From: an uncultured Bacilli bacterium | Lineage (GTDB): Bacteria; Bacillota_I; Bacilli_A; RF39; UBA660 | Assembly: GCA_944358705.1 (NCBI GenBank) | Contig: CALVRR010000019.1 | Location: forward strand, 1 to 33,049 | Direction: 5' to 3' | DNA: 33,049 nucleotides | In this document: piece after piece, positions 15,561-23,801 of the stretch | Position numbering within the stretch: position 1 is the first letter of the stretch | Layout of the letters: every line of letters begins with the position of its first letter | The notes under the pieces: generated by a model | Database searches by the model: none | Seen by the model: only the letters and a program-made list of their open reading frames with translations | What the model was told of the DNA's origin: nothing | Position numbers and translations under genes: made by a program

Positions 15561-16604
15561 ATGGAAAATATATATAAAAATCTTCATTCAAATCAAAAAA
15601 TATTAATCTATGAAATGTTAAAAAGGAATATTCGTGTAGATGTAATAAATGAAGAACTAGAATTAGTAAAAGCAAGATACCAAAATCATGAAGAATTAAT
15701 ATATGATAGAGATTCTTCTATCATGCCATATCAACTATCAGTTTTAGCCGGAAATAAAATGCTTGCTAAAGAGCTAATGATGAGTCATGGAATTAGTGTA
15801 CCAATAGGAGAAGAATTTAAAGCGAAAGAAGAAAACTATATCGTAGAAGCATTTCATGTAATAAATTCTCCTGTAGTAATAAAACCCGTATTTGGTTCTC
15901 ATGGTTACGATGTATATATGAATCTACAAACAGAAGAAGAAATAAGAACATCGCTAGAAAAAATAAAAAATCATCGTGGAGAAAATACAAAAGTACTAAT
16001 CGAAGAGTACTATCCTGGAAAAGAATATAGAGTTTTTATAACCAAGAATAGAGATTATGCAGTTCTACATAGAGACCCCGCTCATGTAATAGGTGACGGT
16101 AAGCATACCATAGAAGAATTGATAGAAATAGAAAATGAATATCGAATGAATCCTAGAAAAAATGCTCTATGCAAGATTTTACTAGATGAAGAAGTATACA
16201 ATTATTTAAGTACTAGGAACATAACGATTAACAGTATCCCAAGAGAAAATGAAAAAGTATATTTAAGAGAAAATTCTAATGTTGCTATGGGAGGGATCTG
16301 TGAAGACTATACGGACAAAGTAGATCAAAGTGTAATTGATATAGGACTAAAAGTATTAGAAGCTTTTCCAGGTCTACCTTATGCAGGAATTGATTATATG
16401 ACAAATACAATTACTAATCCTCAAACTAGTGATAGTTACCGTATTATTGAAATAAATACGATACCTGGAATAGATATGCACTTTAGACCAGCCTATGGAA
16501 AAAGTAGGAATATAGCTAAATACATGGTGGATTTAATCTTCCCAGAAACGGTAGAAAAGAAACAATCCAATAAGATCTATCAAAAGTCACTATATAATAA
16601 GTAA
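15561..16604 (+). CDS. ATP-grasp ligase, cyanophycin-synthetase/GshF-like
   Basis: This 347-residue ATP-grasp enzyme would form an amide or ester bond through an acyl-phosphate. Motifs are VVIKPVFGSHG (105-115), EEYYPGKEYRVF (148-159), VIGDGKHTIEELI (177-189) and EINTIPGIDMHFRP (297-310). VIGDGKHTI and HFRPAYGKSRNIA closely follow the central ATP-grasp domain of cyanophycin synthetases and bifunctional glutathione synthetases, but the Mur-ligase and glutamate-cysteine-ligase domains are absent. The start at 15561 (MENIYKNLHS) is chosen because it lies 1 nt after the precursor stop; in-frame ATGs upstream read the repeat DNA in another frame. No clear ribosome-binding site is seen, so translation is probably coupled. 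It may crosslink the adjacent peptide or add amino acids to it. Confidence 0.85.
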   Translation: MENIYKNLHSNQKILIYEMLKRNIRVDVINEELELVKARYQNHEELIYDRDSSIMPYQLSVLAGNKMLAKELMMSHGISVPIGEEFKAKEENYIVEAFHVINSPVVIKPVFGSHGYDVYMNLQTEEEIRTSLEKIKNHRGENTKVLIEEYYPGKEYRVFITKNRDYAVLHRDPAHVIGDGKHTIEELIEIENEYRMNPRKNALCKILLDEEVYNYLSTRNITINSIPRENEKVYLRENSNVAMGGICEDYTDKVDQSVIDIGLKVLEAFPGLPYAGIDYMTNTITNPQTSDSYRIIEINTIPGIDMHFRPAYGKSRNIAKYMVDLIFPETVEKKQSNKIYQKSLYNK

Positions 16605-16647
16605 GAAAGATAATAAAAAAATAATCATATAATTAGTAGGTGATTCT

Positions 16648-17331
16648 ATGTTAAAACTAAAATACAAGACCACACTACTAATTATTTTTTGCCTACTTGT
16701 ACTATCATTACAAGTAATATCTGCACAATCACTTCCCCTACAAGATACCATTATCATGGTAGACCCTGGTCATGGTGGAAGAGATAGCGGAACATACTAT
16801 GGAGAAATATATGAAAAAGATATCAATTTAGAAATATCAAAACAACTAGAACAGACATTAACCGAAAAAGGGGCTATCGTCTATATGACAAGAAAAAGAG
16901 ATATCGACTTATCATCCATCTATGACTCGGCTAAAAAAAGAGGAGATCTCTACCGAAGATTGTTAATGATAAAAGAAAAAAAGTGTGATTTATATATATC
17001 GATTCATATCAACTGGTACCAAAATAGCTCATTAAAAGGCGCAGAAGTGTTATATAATCCCATTAACGAGAATAATAAAAAATTAGCATCCAGTATAAAA
17101 AATCAATTTAAAGAAAACTTAAATAGTAATCGAACTATCAAAACAACCGACTTATATATGTATCGAAATACAACGACACCAGGAGTTCTTGTAGAATGCG
17201 GTTATCTATCCAATCCAGAAGAAAGGAAGTTACTCCAAGAAAAAAAGTATCAAAAGAAATTAGCAGACTCTATTACCCAAGGAATTATAAATTATTTAAA
17301 AAAGCACCAGCAAATAAAATATGTGTTGTAA
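16648..17331 (+). CDS. N-acetylmuramoyl-L-alanine amidase, CwlD-like
   Basis: This 227-residue protein has a signal peptide or membrane anchor (hydrophobic residues 9-26, ending VISAQS) and an Amidase_3 domain that removes the stem peptide from peptidoglycan. The zinc ligands and catalytic Glu are all present: His42 (DPGHGG), Glu56 (YEKDINLE), His120 (SIHINWY) and Glu183 (VLVECGYLSNP). Length and single-domain layout fit CwlD, the spore cortex amidase, though a general wall amidase is possible. AGGTGAT precedes the ATG. A TATAAT at 16628-16633 lacks a -35 box, so it may be cotranscribed with the ATP-grasp gene 43 nt upstream. It may open the wall for the secretion system that follows; this is inference. 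Confidence 0.9.
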   Translation: MLKLKYKTTLLIIFCLLVLSLQVISAQSLPLQDTIIMVDPGHGGRDSGTYYGEIYEKDINLEISKQLEQTLTEKGAIVYMTRKRDIDLSSIYDSAKKRGDLYRRLLMIKEKKCDLYISIHINWYQNSSLKGAEVLYNPINENNKKLASSIKNQFKENLNSNRTIKTTDLYMYRNTTTPGVLVECGYLSNPEERKLLQEKKYQKKLADSITQGIINYLKKHQQIKYVL

Positions 17332-17354
17332 AAAAGAGAAAAAAAAGATATAAT
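17326..17354 (+). promoter_or_regulatory. Promoter for the type VII secretion operon
   Basis: TTGTAA (17326-17331), 17-nt spacer, TATAAT (17349-17354). The -35 includes the stop codon of the amidase gene. Confidence 0.7.
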
Positions 17355-17392
17355 TAAGCTAGAGTAAAAAGATAAGTAAGGTTGGTGATAAA

Positions 17393-20300
17393 GTGATTGT
17401 TAGATTGATTAAAAAAACAAAAATCTATAATTTTACTTTGCCAACAAAAATTTCTGGTAATTACTGGATTACAGATAACGATTATCTTGGAAACGTAAGA
17501 AATTTAATTAATGTAGAAGAATATAACGGACAGTGGAAAATAAAAAGTGACTTCGAAACCAAAATTATGGTAGGAGATAAAGAAGTAGACTCTGCAATCT
17601 TAAAAGATTATAGTCTTTTCTTCTTAAAAATTAACACAGATAATGAATATGTAATATTGTATTGCTCTCCAACGATAGACGAAAGTATAAAATGGCTACA
17701 TCTAAAAAGGGATGGAGAATTTGTTATTGGTAATGATTCCAAAGCACATATCCATTATAGTTATCCACTAGTATCCAAACAACATGCAAGACTAATTTAT
17801 AATAATGGAAGATGGGTAGCTCAGGATTTAAATAGTAAATATGGAACATATGTAAATAATACCGCTGTTACGACAAGACCACTAGAGTATGGAGATATGA
17901 TTTTTATCATGGGATTAAAAATAATCGTAATGAAAGACTCCATGATAGTAAATAATATAGGAAATTTTCTTCGCTTTGATACGAATAGTTTTGAAATTGA
18001 GTATCCAATCACTCAGCGACAAGTAGAAGTAGACAATCCAGATGAAGAAGGAATAGAATTTTTTAAGGAAGACGACTACTTCTTTAGAGCACCAAGATTT
18101 AAAACAATGATAGAACCAGTAAATATAAAAATTGATGCTCCACCGTCAAAAGTAGAAGAAGATAAGACTCCTATAATCTATACATTAGGACCAATGATGA
18201 CTATGGCAATGATGTCAGTATCCATGGGATATTCCTCATTAATGGGAGTTATCGACGGAAGTAGAGATTTATCAACGGCTATGCCTACTTTAATTATGTC
18301 ATTTGCTATGCTTATGACAATGTTGTTATGGCCAATTATGCAAAAACGTTATCAACGACGTCAAAGAAGAAAAAAAGAAAAACTGCGTCAAGAAAAATAT
18401 ACGGAATATATTGAAGAAAAAAGAAAACTAATTAACGCAGAAATGAAAGTTCAAAGACAAATATTAATCGATAATTATGTACCATTATCAGTAACCAAGG
18501 ATATTATTTATAGTAAAAAAAGAAATCTATGGGAAAGAGAAATTGAACAAGAAGATTTCCTAGATTTACGCCTAGGAATGGGAGATGATGAATTAAGAGG
18601 AACCGTAAGTTTCCCGGAAGAACATTTCTCCTTAGAAGATGATAACCTATTGCAAGAAGTATATAAATTAGGAGCCGAATCTCGTGTGTTAGAAAATGTT
18701 CCCATACCTCTATCATTTATCAAAAACAGAGTAACCGCAATCATTGGTATGGCTGCTATGAAACAACAATTCATCGAAGGGTTAATCCTTCAAATGATTG
18801 CTTATCACAGTTATGAAGATTTAAAGATTATTCTTTTAACAAATGAAAAAAATGAATCTAACTGGGACTATTTAAAGGTATTACCTCACTGTTGGAGTAA
18901 TGATAAACAAACACGTTATTTCGCAACAACACTAGATGAAGCAAAAGAAATATCTCTAGTTCTAGAACAAGAAATCCAAGCTAGAAAATATAAAGATAAC
19001 AATGGAAAAAGAGAGTTAAATAGTGCAGACTATAAAAAATATCAACCATACTACGTAATTATCACAGATGATTATAAAATGGTCCGTGATATTGAATTAG
19101 TGAAAGATGTCTGTGGATTGGAAATAAACATTGGTTTTAGTATTATTGTAATTAGTCCAAGATTAGTAAATATTCCAAATGAATGTAAAACATTTATCAG
19201 TATTGGAGATAAAAAATCAGGAGTATTTGAAAATGAATTAGTATCTAACAAACAAAAAGAATTTATAGCGGATTTTGATCAAGCACTAAATATTTATGAG
19301 TGTTGTAAAATACTAGCCAATATTCCAATTGACATTTCAAAAGAAAATCAAAGTATACCAGCAAGTCTTAGTTTCCTAGAGATGTATAATGTTGGTATGA
19401 TTGAGCAATTAAATATTCTAAATCGTTGGAAATCAAATGACCCAACCAAGTCATTAGCGGCACCAGTAGGAGTGGACAAACATCAAGAATTGTTTAAATT
19501 AGACCTACACGAAAAGTTTTATGGTCCCCATGGGTTAATTGCTGGTATGACTGGTTCTGGTAAATCAGAATTTATAATTACCTATATTTTATCTATGGCT
19601 CTAAACTATCATCCATACGAAGTATCTTTCGTACTAATTGACTATAAAGGTGGAGGCTTAACTGGAGCATTTGAAAACAAGGAAACTGGAATGAAACTTC
19701 CTCATTTGGCAGGAACAATTACCAACTTAGATACCATTGAAATGAATCGTTCTTTAGCTTCCATTCAAAGTGAACTTAGAAAACGTCAAAGAATTTTTAA
19801 CGCTGCAAGAGACAGTTTGAACGAAAGTACAATTGATATTTATAAATACCAATCTCTTTATAGAAAAGGATTAGTAAAACAACCAGTTTCTCATTTGTTT
19901 ATTATTAGTGATGAGTTTGCCGAACTAAAAGACCAACAACCAGAATTTATGGATCAATTAATATCTACCGCTCGTATTGGTCGTTCTTTAGGAGTGCATC
20001 TTATTCTAGCAACCCAAAAACCTGCCGGAGTAGTAAACGATCAAATATGGTCAAACTCTAAATTCAGAGTATGTCTAAAAGTTCAAGACAAATCTGACAG
20101 TATGGATATGATAAAATGTCCAGATGCTGCCTCTTTGAAAAATCCAGGAAGATTTTATTTACAAGTAGGTTACAATGAATTATTTGCTCTTGGACAAGCA
20201 GCCTGGGCAGGAGCACAATACTATCCTACGGATAAACGAAAGAAAAAAGTAGATCAATCAGTAAACTTTTTAGACAATGTTGGTAACTATATTAAAACAT

Positions 20301-21949
20301 TCGATACCAAACAAAATGAAGTAACTGTAGAGTCCGAAGGAGAAGAAATTACGAATATTGTAAACTATATCGTAAATACTGCAAAGGAAGAAAAAATAAG
20401 TATTCCACAATTATGGTTACCTAGAATACCAAATACAATATACATAGGTGATTTAAAAGAAAAGTATAAATACAAAGCAGAAAAAAATATCATAAATCCA
20501 ATTATTGGAGAGTATGATGACCCAGACAATCAAAAACAAAACATATTAACATTACCAATTTCTAAAGAAGGAAATACAATCGTATTTGGTAGTGCTGGAA
20601 GTGGAAAAGAATTAATGCTATCAAGTATTATTTATTCTACTATCATATCACACGACTCCAAAGAAGCGAATTTCTATTTATTAGATTTTGGTGCTGAAAC
20701 ACTAACTATGTTTAGAAACGCTCCACATGTTGGAGAAGTAATACTATCTACCGAAGAAGAAAAAATTAATAATTTGTTTAAAATGATTGTTCAAATTATT
20801 GAAGAAAGAAAAAAAATATTTGTAGACTACAATGGTTCTTATGACTTTTATATTAACCATGGAGGAAAACAAATACCAATGATTATCATTGTGATTAATA
20901 ATGTAGAAGGATTCTTAGATACTTATAATCAATATGAAGAAGTATTAGGTCAATTAACTAGAGATTGCTTAAAATATGGAGTAGTATTTATTTTAAGTAC
21001 TAGTGGTCCAAATACAGTAAGATATCGATTAAGACAAAACTTTAAACAAAGTGTAGTATTACAATTCAACGATTCTTCCGATTATGGAAGTGTCCTTTCT
21101 GGAGTTAGAAAAAAAGAACCATCCAAAGTATATGGAAGAGGTTTAATAAGCCTAGATGGAGTCTATGAATTCCAAACGGCATATTCTTACAAGGAAGAAA
21201 AACTAACGGAATATGTAAAAGTAGTCTGTGAAAAATTACAAACAATCTGTGAATACAAAGCAAAACGTGTTCCTATTCTTCCTGAAACAGTAACGATTGA
21301 ATTATTAAAGCCAACCTTCGCTAGTCTAAAAGCAATTCCAGTAGGAATTAATAAGGAAACCCTAGAAATTAGTTACATAGATATATTAGCCAACGGAATT
21401 TATACCATTACCGGGGAAGATATTAGTTCTAGTGCAAACTTTATTCAGACCTTAGTAAGAATGACACAACAATTAGAAGGTGTAAAAAGTTTAGTAATCG
21501 ATGGTAATAGTTTCCTAAATGATAAAGAACTAGGTGCCGCAACTTATGTCAATGGAGAAAAAATAAAGGAAAGCTTGGAAGCGATATATCAAGATCAAAG
21601 TAATTTAAATGTCTGCCTAATTATGGGATTAAATGTCATTTTAAATAAAGTTGATGTAGCAGAAAAATCAAAAATTACAGAATTATTGGATAGAGTAAAA
21701 TCTAGTACAAACGTAAGATTTATTATCGTAGATACCATCGATAATATCAAAGCATTGAATTATGAACTTTGGTTTAAAAATAACGCTAGCTTATCCGAAG
21801 GAATTTGGCTAGGAAATGGTTTAGCAAATCAATTTACATTAAAAGTTACAACTAGTACTAGAGTCCTACGTGCAGAAGTGGAAGCTGGATTCGGATATAT
21901 AATCAAAAAAGGAAAAGCGGAGCTAATTAAATTAGTAACCGAAGATTAA
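17393..21949 (+). CDS. essC: Type VII secretion ATPase EssC/YukB
   Basis: This 1518-residue protein is the motor of Firmicute type VIIb secretion, with full-length domain order. An N-terminal FHA-type region has one clear FHA near residues 105-180 (VIGNDSKAHI, LVSKQHARL, NSKYGTYVN). Two membrane helices lie near 260-310 (MMTMAMMSVSMG, IMSFAMLMTMLLWPI), with a basic segment after them. FtsK/SpoIIIE ATPase 1 has an intact Walker A GMTGSGKS at 718-725 and VLIDYKGGG. ATPase 2 has GSAGSGKE at 1066-1073, where Glu replaces Ser/Thr. A third, degenerate ATPase (about 1300-1518) has GEDISSSAN in place of Walker A. Translation begins at GTG 17393 with a modest GGTTGGTGAT site. YukD and two small genes follow within 13 nt of each other. 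EssB, EssA and EsaA are not visible here. Confidence 0.95.
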   Translation: MIVRLIKKTKIYNFTLPTKISGNYWITDNDYLGNVRNLINVEEYNGQWKIKSDFETKIMVGDKEVDSAILKDYSLFFLKINTDNEYVILYCSPTIDESIKWLHLKRDGEFVIGNDSKAHIHYSYPLVSKQHARLIYNNGRWVAQDLNSKYGTYVNNTAVTTRPLEYGDMIFIMGLKIIVMKDSMIVNNIGNFLRFDTNSFEIEYPITQRQVEVDNPDEEGIEFFKEDDYFFRAPRFKTMIEPVNIKIDAPPSKVEEDKTPIIYTLGPMMTMAMMSVSMGYSSLMGVIDGSRDLSTAMPTLIMSFAMLMTMLLWPIMQKRYQRRQRRKKEKLRQEKYTEYIEEKRKLINAEMKVQRQILIDNYVPLSVTKDIIYSKKRNLWEREIEQEDFLDLRLGMGDDELRGTVSFPEEHFSLEDDNLLQEVYKLGAESRVLENVPIPLSFIKNRVTAIIGMAAMKQQFIEGLILQMIAYHSYEDLKIILLTNEKNESNWDYLKVLPHCWSNDKQTRYFATTLDEAKEISLVLEQEIQARKYKDNNGKRELNSADYKKYQPYYVIITDDYKMVRDIELVKDVCGLEINIGFSIIVISPRLVNIPNECKTFISIGDKKSGVFENELVSNKQKEFIADFDQALNIYECCKILANIPIDISKENQSIPASLSFLEMYNVGMIEQLNILNRWKSNDPTKSLAAPVGVDKHQELFKLDLHEKFYGPHGLIAGMTGSGKSEFIITYILSMALNYHPYEVSFVLIDYKGGGLTGAFENKETGMKLPHLAGTITNLDTIEMNRSLASIQSELRKRQRIFNAARDSLNESTIDIYKYQSLYRKGLVKQPVSHLFIISDEFAELKDQQPEFMDQLISTARIGRSLGVHLILATQKPAGVVNDQIWSNSKFRVCLKVQDKSDSMDMIKCPDAASLKNPGRFYLQVGYNELFALGQAAWAGAQYYPTDKRKKKVDQSVNFLDNVGNYIKTFDTKQNEVTVESEGEEITNIVNYIVNTAKEEKISIPQLWLPRIPNTIYIGDLKEKYKYKAEKNIINPIIGEYDDPDNQKQNILTLPISKEGNTIVFGSAGSGKELMLSSIIYSTIISHDSKEANFYLLDFGAETLTMFRNAPHVGEVILSTEEEKINNLFKMIVQIIEERKKIFVDYNGSYDFYINHGGKQIPMIIIVINNVEGFLDTYNQYEEVLGQLTRDCLKYGVVFILSTSGPNTVRYRLRQNFKQSVVLQFNDSSDYGSVLSGVRKKEPSKVYGRGLISLDGVYEFQTAYSYKEEKLTEYVKVVCEKLQTICEYKAKRVPILPETVTIELLKPTFASLKAIPVGINKETLEISYIDILANGIYTITGEDISSSANFIQTLVRMTQQLEGVKSLVIDGNSFLNDKELGAATYVNGEKIKESLEAIYQDQSNLNVCLIMGLNVILNKVDVAEKSKITELLDRVKSSTNVRFIIVDTIDNIKALNYELWFKNNASLSEGIWLGNGLANQFTLKVTTSTRVLRAEVEAGFGYIIKKGKAELIKLVTED

Positions 21950-21961
21950 GGAGGATAGGCA

Positions 21962-22219
21962 ATGAATAAAAATAAAATATTAATTGAACTCTATATTCCT
22001 CTAATAGAAAAAAATTATGATTTATACATTCCAATCAATAAAAAAGTAGGAACCGTAAAAAAACTAATAGAAGAAGGATTACTAGAATTAACAGATAATG
22101 CCTATATCATAAAAGAAGATAGTAACTTTTATAGTAAAGAAACTGGAGAAATCTATGATGTAAATAAAACAATCCGAGAAACCGATTTAAAAAATGGTTC
22201 TAGAATTATTTTAATTTAG
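21962..22219 (+). CDS. esaB: YukD/EsaB ubiquitin-like protein
   Basis: This 85-residue protein has the length and pattern of YukD/EsaB, a ubiquitin-fold accessory of type VIIb secretion: ILIELYIPLIEKNYDLYIP, then KVGTVKKLIEEGL, and an end with DLKNGSRIILI. AAGGAGG is 5-6 nt before the ATG. It follows essC by 12 nt, the reverse of the common order in which esaB precedes essC. In other species EsaB-type proteins are cytosolic and affect substrate production or secretion. Recognition is from pattern and context, as the family is short and divergent. Confidence 0.85.
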   Translation: MNKNKILIELYIPLIEKNYDLYIPINKKVGTVKKLIEEGLLELTDNAYIIKEDSNFYSKETGEIYDVNKTIRETDLKNGSRIILI

Positions 22220-22230
22220 GAGGTAGGATA

Positions 22231-22431
22231 ATGGATTATAATACGTATGCAACAGCAATAAATAAAATATTTGAATGTATTAATAAAATGAAAACAGCCT
22301 GGCCAAGTCCTACCAATATTGCGAATATCGAAAAAATAGAAGAATATAGAAAAATAATTGTAGAAAAGTCACAGCAATTACAAGGTGAACTAACTAAGAA
22401 AAAGACATCTATGGAGGAATTAGGCGAATGA
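22231..22431 (+). CDS. Tiny helical protein of the type VII locus, possible WXG100-like
   Basis: This 66-residue protein is probably a helical hairpin: helix 1 about residues 3-21, a turn with AWPSPTN (23-29), helix 2 about 30-62. The Trp-Pro-Ser at the turn recalls the WXG turn of Esx proteins but lacks its Gly, and the protein is much shorter than the usual 95-100 residues. No YxxxD/E secretion signal is clear at the C-terminus. A perfect GGAGGT precedes the ATG, 11 nt after esaB. It overlaps the next gene by 4 nt (ATGA). It and the following protein could together form the four-helix unit of an Esx dimer. This is inferred from position. Confidence 0.65.
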   Translation: MDYNTYATAINKIFECINKMKTAWPSPTNIANIEKIEEYRKIIVEKSQQLQGELTKKKTSMEELGE

Positions 22432-22643
22432 TAGGAAGTATGACATACGATCAAGTAGAAGAAGTTGCGAAAGAATTAGAAAATGCAACTAAAACAATAG
22501 AAGCAATAATAAAGAATCAAAACATACAAGAGTTAGAAGACTTTTTATCTACAGTAGAAGGATATTCGAAATACCTAAGAACAACTATCGAATTAAATAA
22601 AGATGCGGATAAAGCATTAGAAGATTTAAAATCAAGAAAATAG
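22428..22643 (+). CDS. Tiny helical protein, partner of the 22231 gene
   Basis: This 71-residue acidic protein (MIGSMTYDQVEEVAKELENA) is almost entirely helical with one likely turn near residues 40-45. It has no signal peptide or Cys. It overlaps the preceding gene by 4 nt at ATGA; an alternative start at 22440 (MTYDQ) has AGGAAG close upstream. The two small proteins have similar lengths and a similar helix-turn-helix layout, consistent with a heterodimer. The neighbours suggest a type VII substrate, chaperone or structural partner. No family is recognised. Confidence 0.65.
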   Translation: MIGSMTYDQVEEVAKELENATKTIEAIIKNQNIQELEDFLSTVEGYSKYLRTTIELNKDADKALEDLKSRK

Positions 22644-22668
22644 AGCTTTCAAGAAGAAAGCTCTTTTA
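22643..22668. terminator. Terminator between the type VII operon and the convergent SpoIID-like gene
   Basis: Perfect 8-bp stem GAGCTTTC/GAAAGCTC (22643-22650 with 22656-22663), loop AAGAA, with short T-runs on both strands. It overlaps both stop codons. Confidence 0.85.
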
Positions 22669-23719
22669 CATATTGACAAAGTTGTACCTTGGGAAAATAA
22701 TAATTTAAAATATTCGCATAACTGCATCCATTCTCGGCTAAATGACAGGCTCCAAAGATACTTAACCCTAAAGCATCACCCCAACCTCTAGTAATAATAG
22801 ATATAGTATTAACATTAAGAATGATTGATAAAAATTGAGATTTTAAATGTAATAAATTCATAAATTTTTTTCCATCAATGGAGTGATCTCCAATCGTTAA
22901 CTTTAAAACCTTGCCATAAGGAGAAGTTTCTGTAATTTTAAAAGACGTATCCTTGGTAATTGTAAACCGAAAAATTTTACTTAAAAAGTCATAAGAAAAC
23001 TGAACGGTATCCACGTAAAAGGGAGAAGAAGAATCCCACAAGCTAGAAACGGAAGATAAATAAGGATAGCGTTGATCTTCCAAAGTATGACCGAAATTAG
23101 AAATATGAATAAATGGTAAAATGTATTGTTTTTGATAGGTAACAAACATAGAATTTGTCTGTTTAATAGCTTCATTTAAGGATACCAAAATCTTATCATA
23201 ATCAGGAGCAAAAGCAATTTTATAATAGTCGATTGGTTTATAAGAGAAAAAGTCATTAACAGCAGGAACCACTTGATATTCTGACATTTGTTTAAAGACG
23301 TAAGTTCGATATAAAATGGCCATAGCTTTTAAAACCTCTAGCGGTAAATTTGGTATCATATTCGTTGCTAAAGCACCAAGTAAAAATTCATGCAAAGAAA
23401 TCTCTACCATAGAAGAATCTTCCAATTGAAGTATAACCATATAATCATAATCATCATAAGATTTCTCTTCTTTTTGTTTTTTTACCTGCTCTTCTTTTGG
23501 TATTTGAAAAGCTTTCACAATCACATCATCAATTACCAAATATATTTTATCGCCTTGAAACGGAATACCATTATTTTTTATAAAATTAGTAGTTCTTCTT
23601 TTTAATTCAGAATCCAAAGAAGTACTTCCCAATTCCTTAGAAAATTCATAATTCATAGTTAAATATAAATAGAGTATATCTTCAACACCATTATTTTTTA
23701 TTTCATATCTATAAAACAT
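22649..23719 (-). CDS. SpoIID/LytB-domain protein with altered catalytic motif
   Basis: This 356-residue protein carries the SpoIID fold from about residue 95: MVEISLHEFLLGALATNMIP matches the family opening, then LEVLKAMAILYRTYV. PYLSSVSSLWDSSSP and GWGDALGLSIFGACHLAENG match later blocks. SpoIID is a lytic transglycosylase that trims peptidoglycan in sporulation. Here the Glu of the usual EMP is Asn120 (TNMIP), and the usual GHGxGxSQ reads GWGDALGLS, so the His and Gln are lost; activity is doubtful. No membrane anchor or signal peptide is seen at the N-terminus, and the first 90 residues are unlike SpoIID. The ATG has AGGTGAT upstream. It may be a binding or structural version of the domain. 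Confidence 0.75.
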   Translation of the reverse strand: MFYRYEIKNNGVEDILYLYLTMNYEFSKELGSTSLDSELKRRTTNFIKNNGIPFQGDKIYLVIDDVIVKAFQIPKEEQVKKQKEEKSYDDYDYMVILQLEDSSMVEISLHEFLLGALATNMIPNLPLEVLKAMAILYRTYVFKQMSEYQVVPAVNDFFSYKPIDYYKIAFAPDYDKILVSLNEAIKQTNSMFVTYQKQYILPFIHISNFGHTLEDQRYPYLSSVSSLWDSSSPFYVDTVQFSYDFLSKIFRFTITKDTSFKITETSPYGKVLKLTIGDHSIDGKKFMNLLHLKSQFLSIILNVNTISIITRGWGDALGLSIFGACHLAENGCSYANILNYYFPKVQLCQYVKELSS

Positions 23720-23737
23720 ACTATATCACCTAAGATT

Positions 23738-23767
23738 AGTATGAGAAGAAAAAAGAAAAGTATACAA
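23738..23767 (-). promoter_or_regulatory. Promoter for the SpoIID-like gene
   Basis: On the minus strand, TTGTAT (23767 to 23762), 18-nt spacer, CATACT (23743 to 23738). The -35 overlaps the T-run of the upstream terminator. The -10 is imperfect. Confidence 0.4.
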
Positions 23768-23801
23768 AAAGAGTTAAAATTCAAAATATTTTAACTCTTT
23801 T
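23766..23801 (-). terminator. Terminator of the phospholipase-like gene
   Basis: Long A/T-rich stem AAAAAGAGTTAAAAT/ATTTTAACTCTTTTT with a short loop near 23781-23786. Read on the minus strand it ends in TTTTTG and overlaps the last codons and stop of the gene at 23774. Confidence 0.75.
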
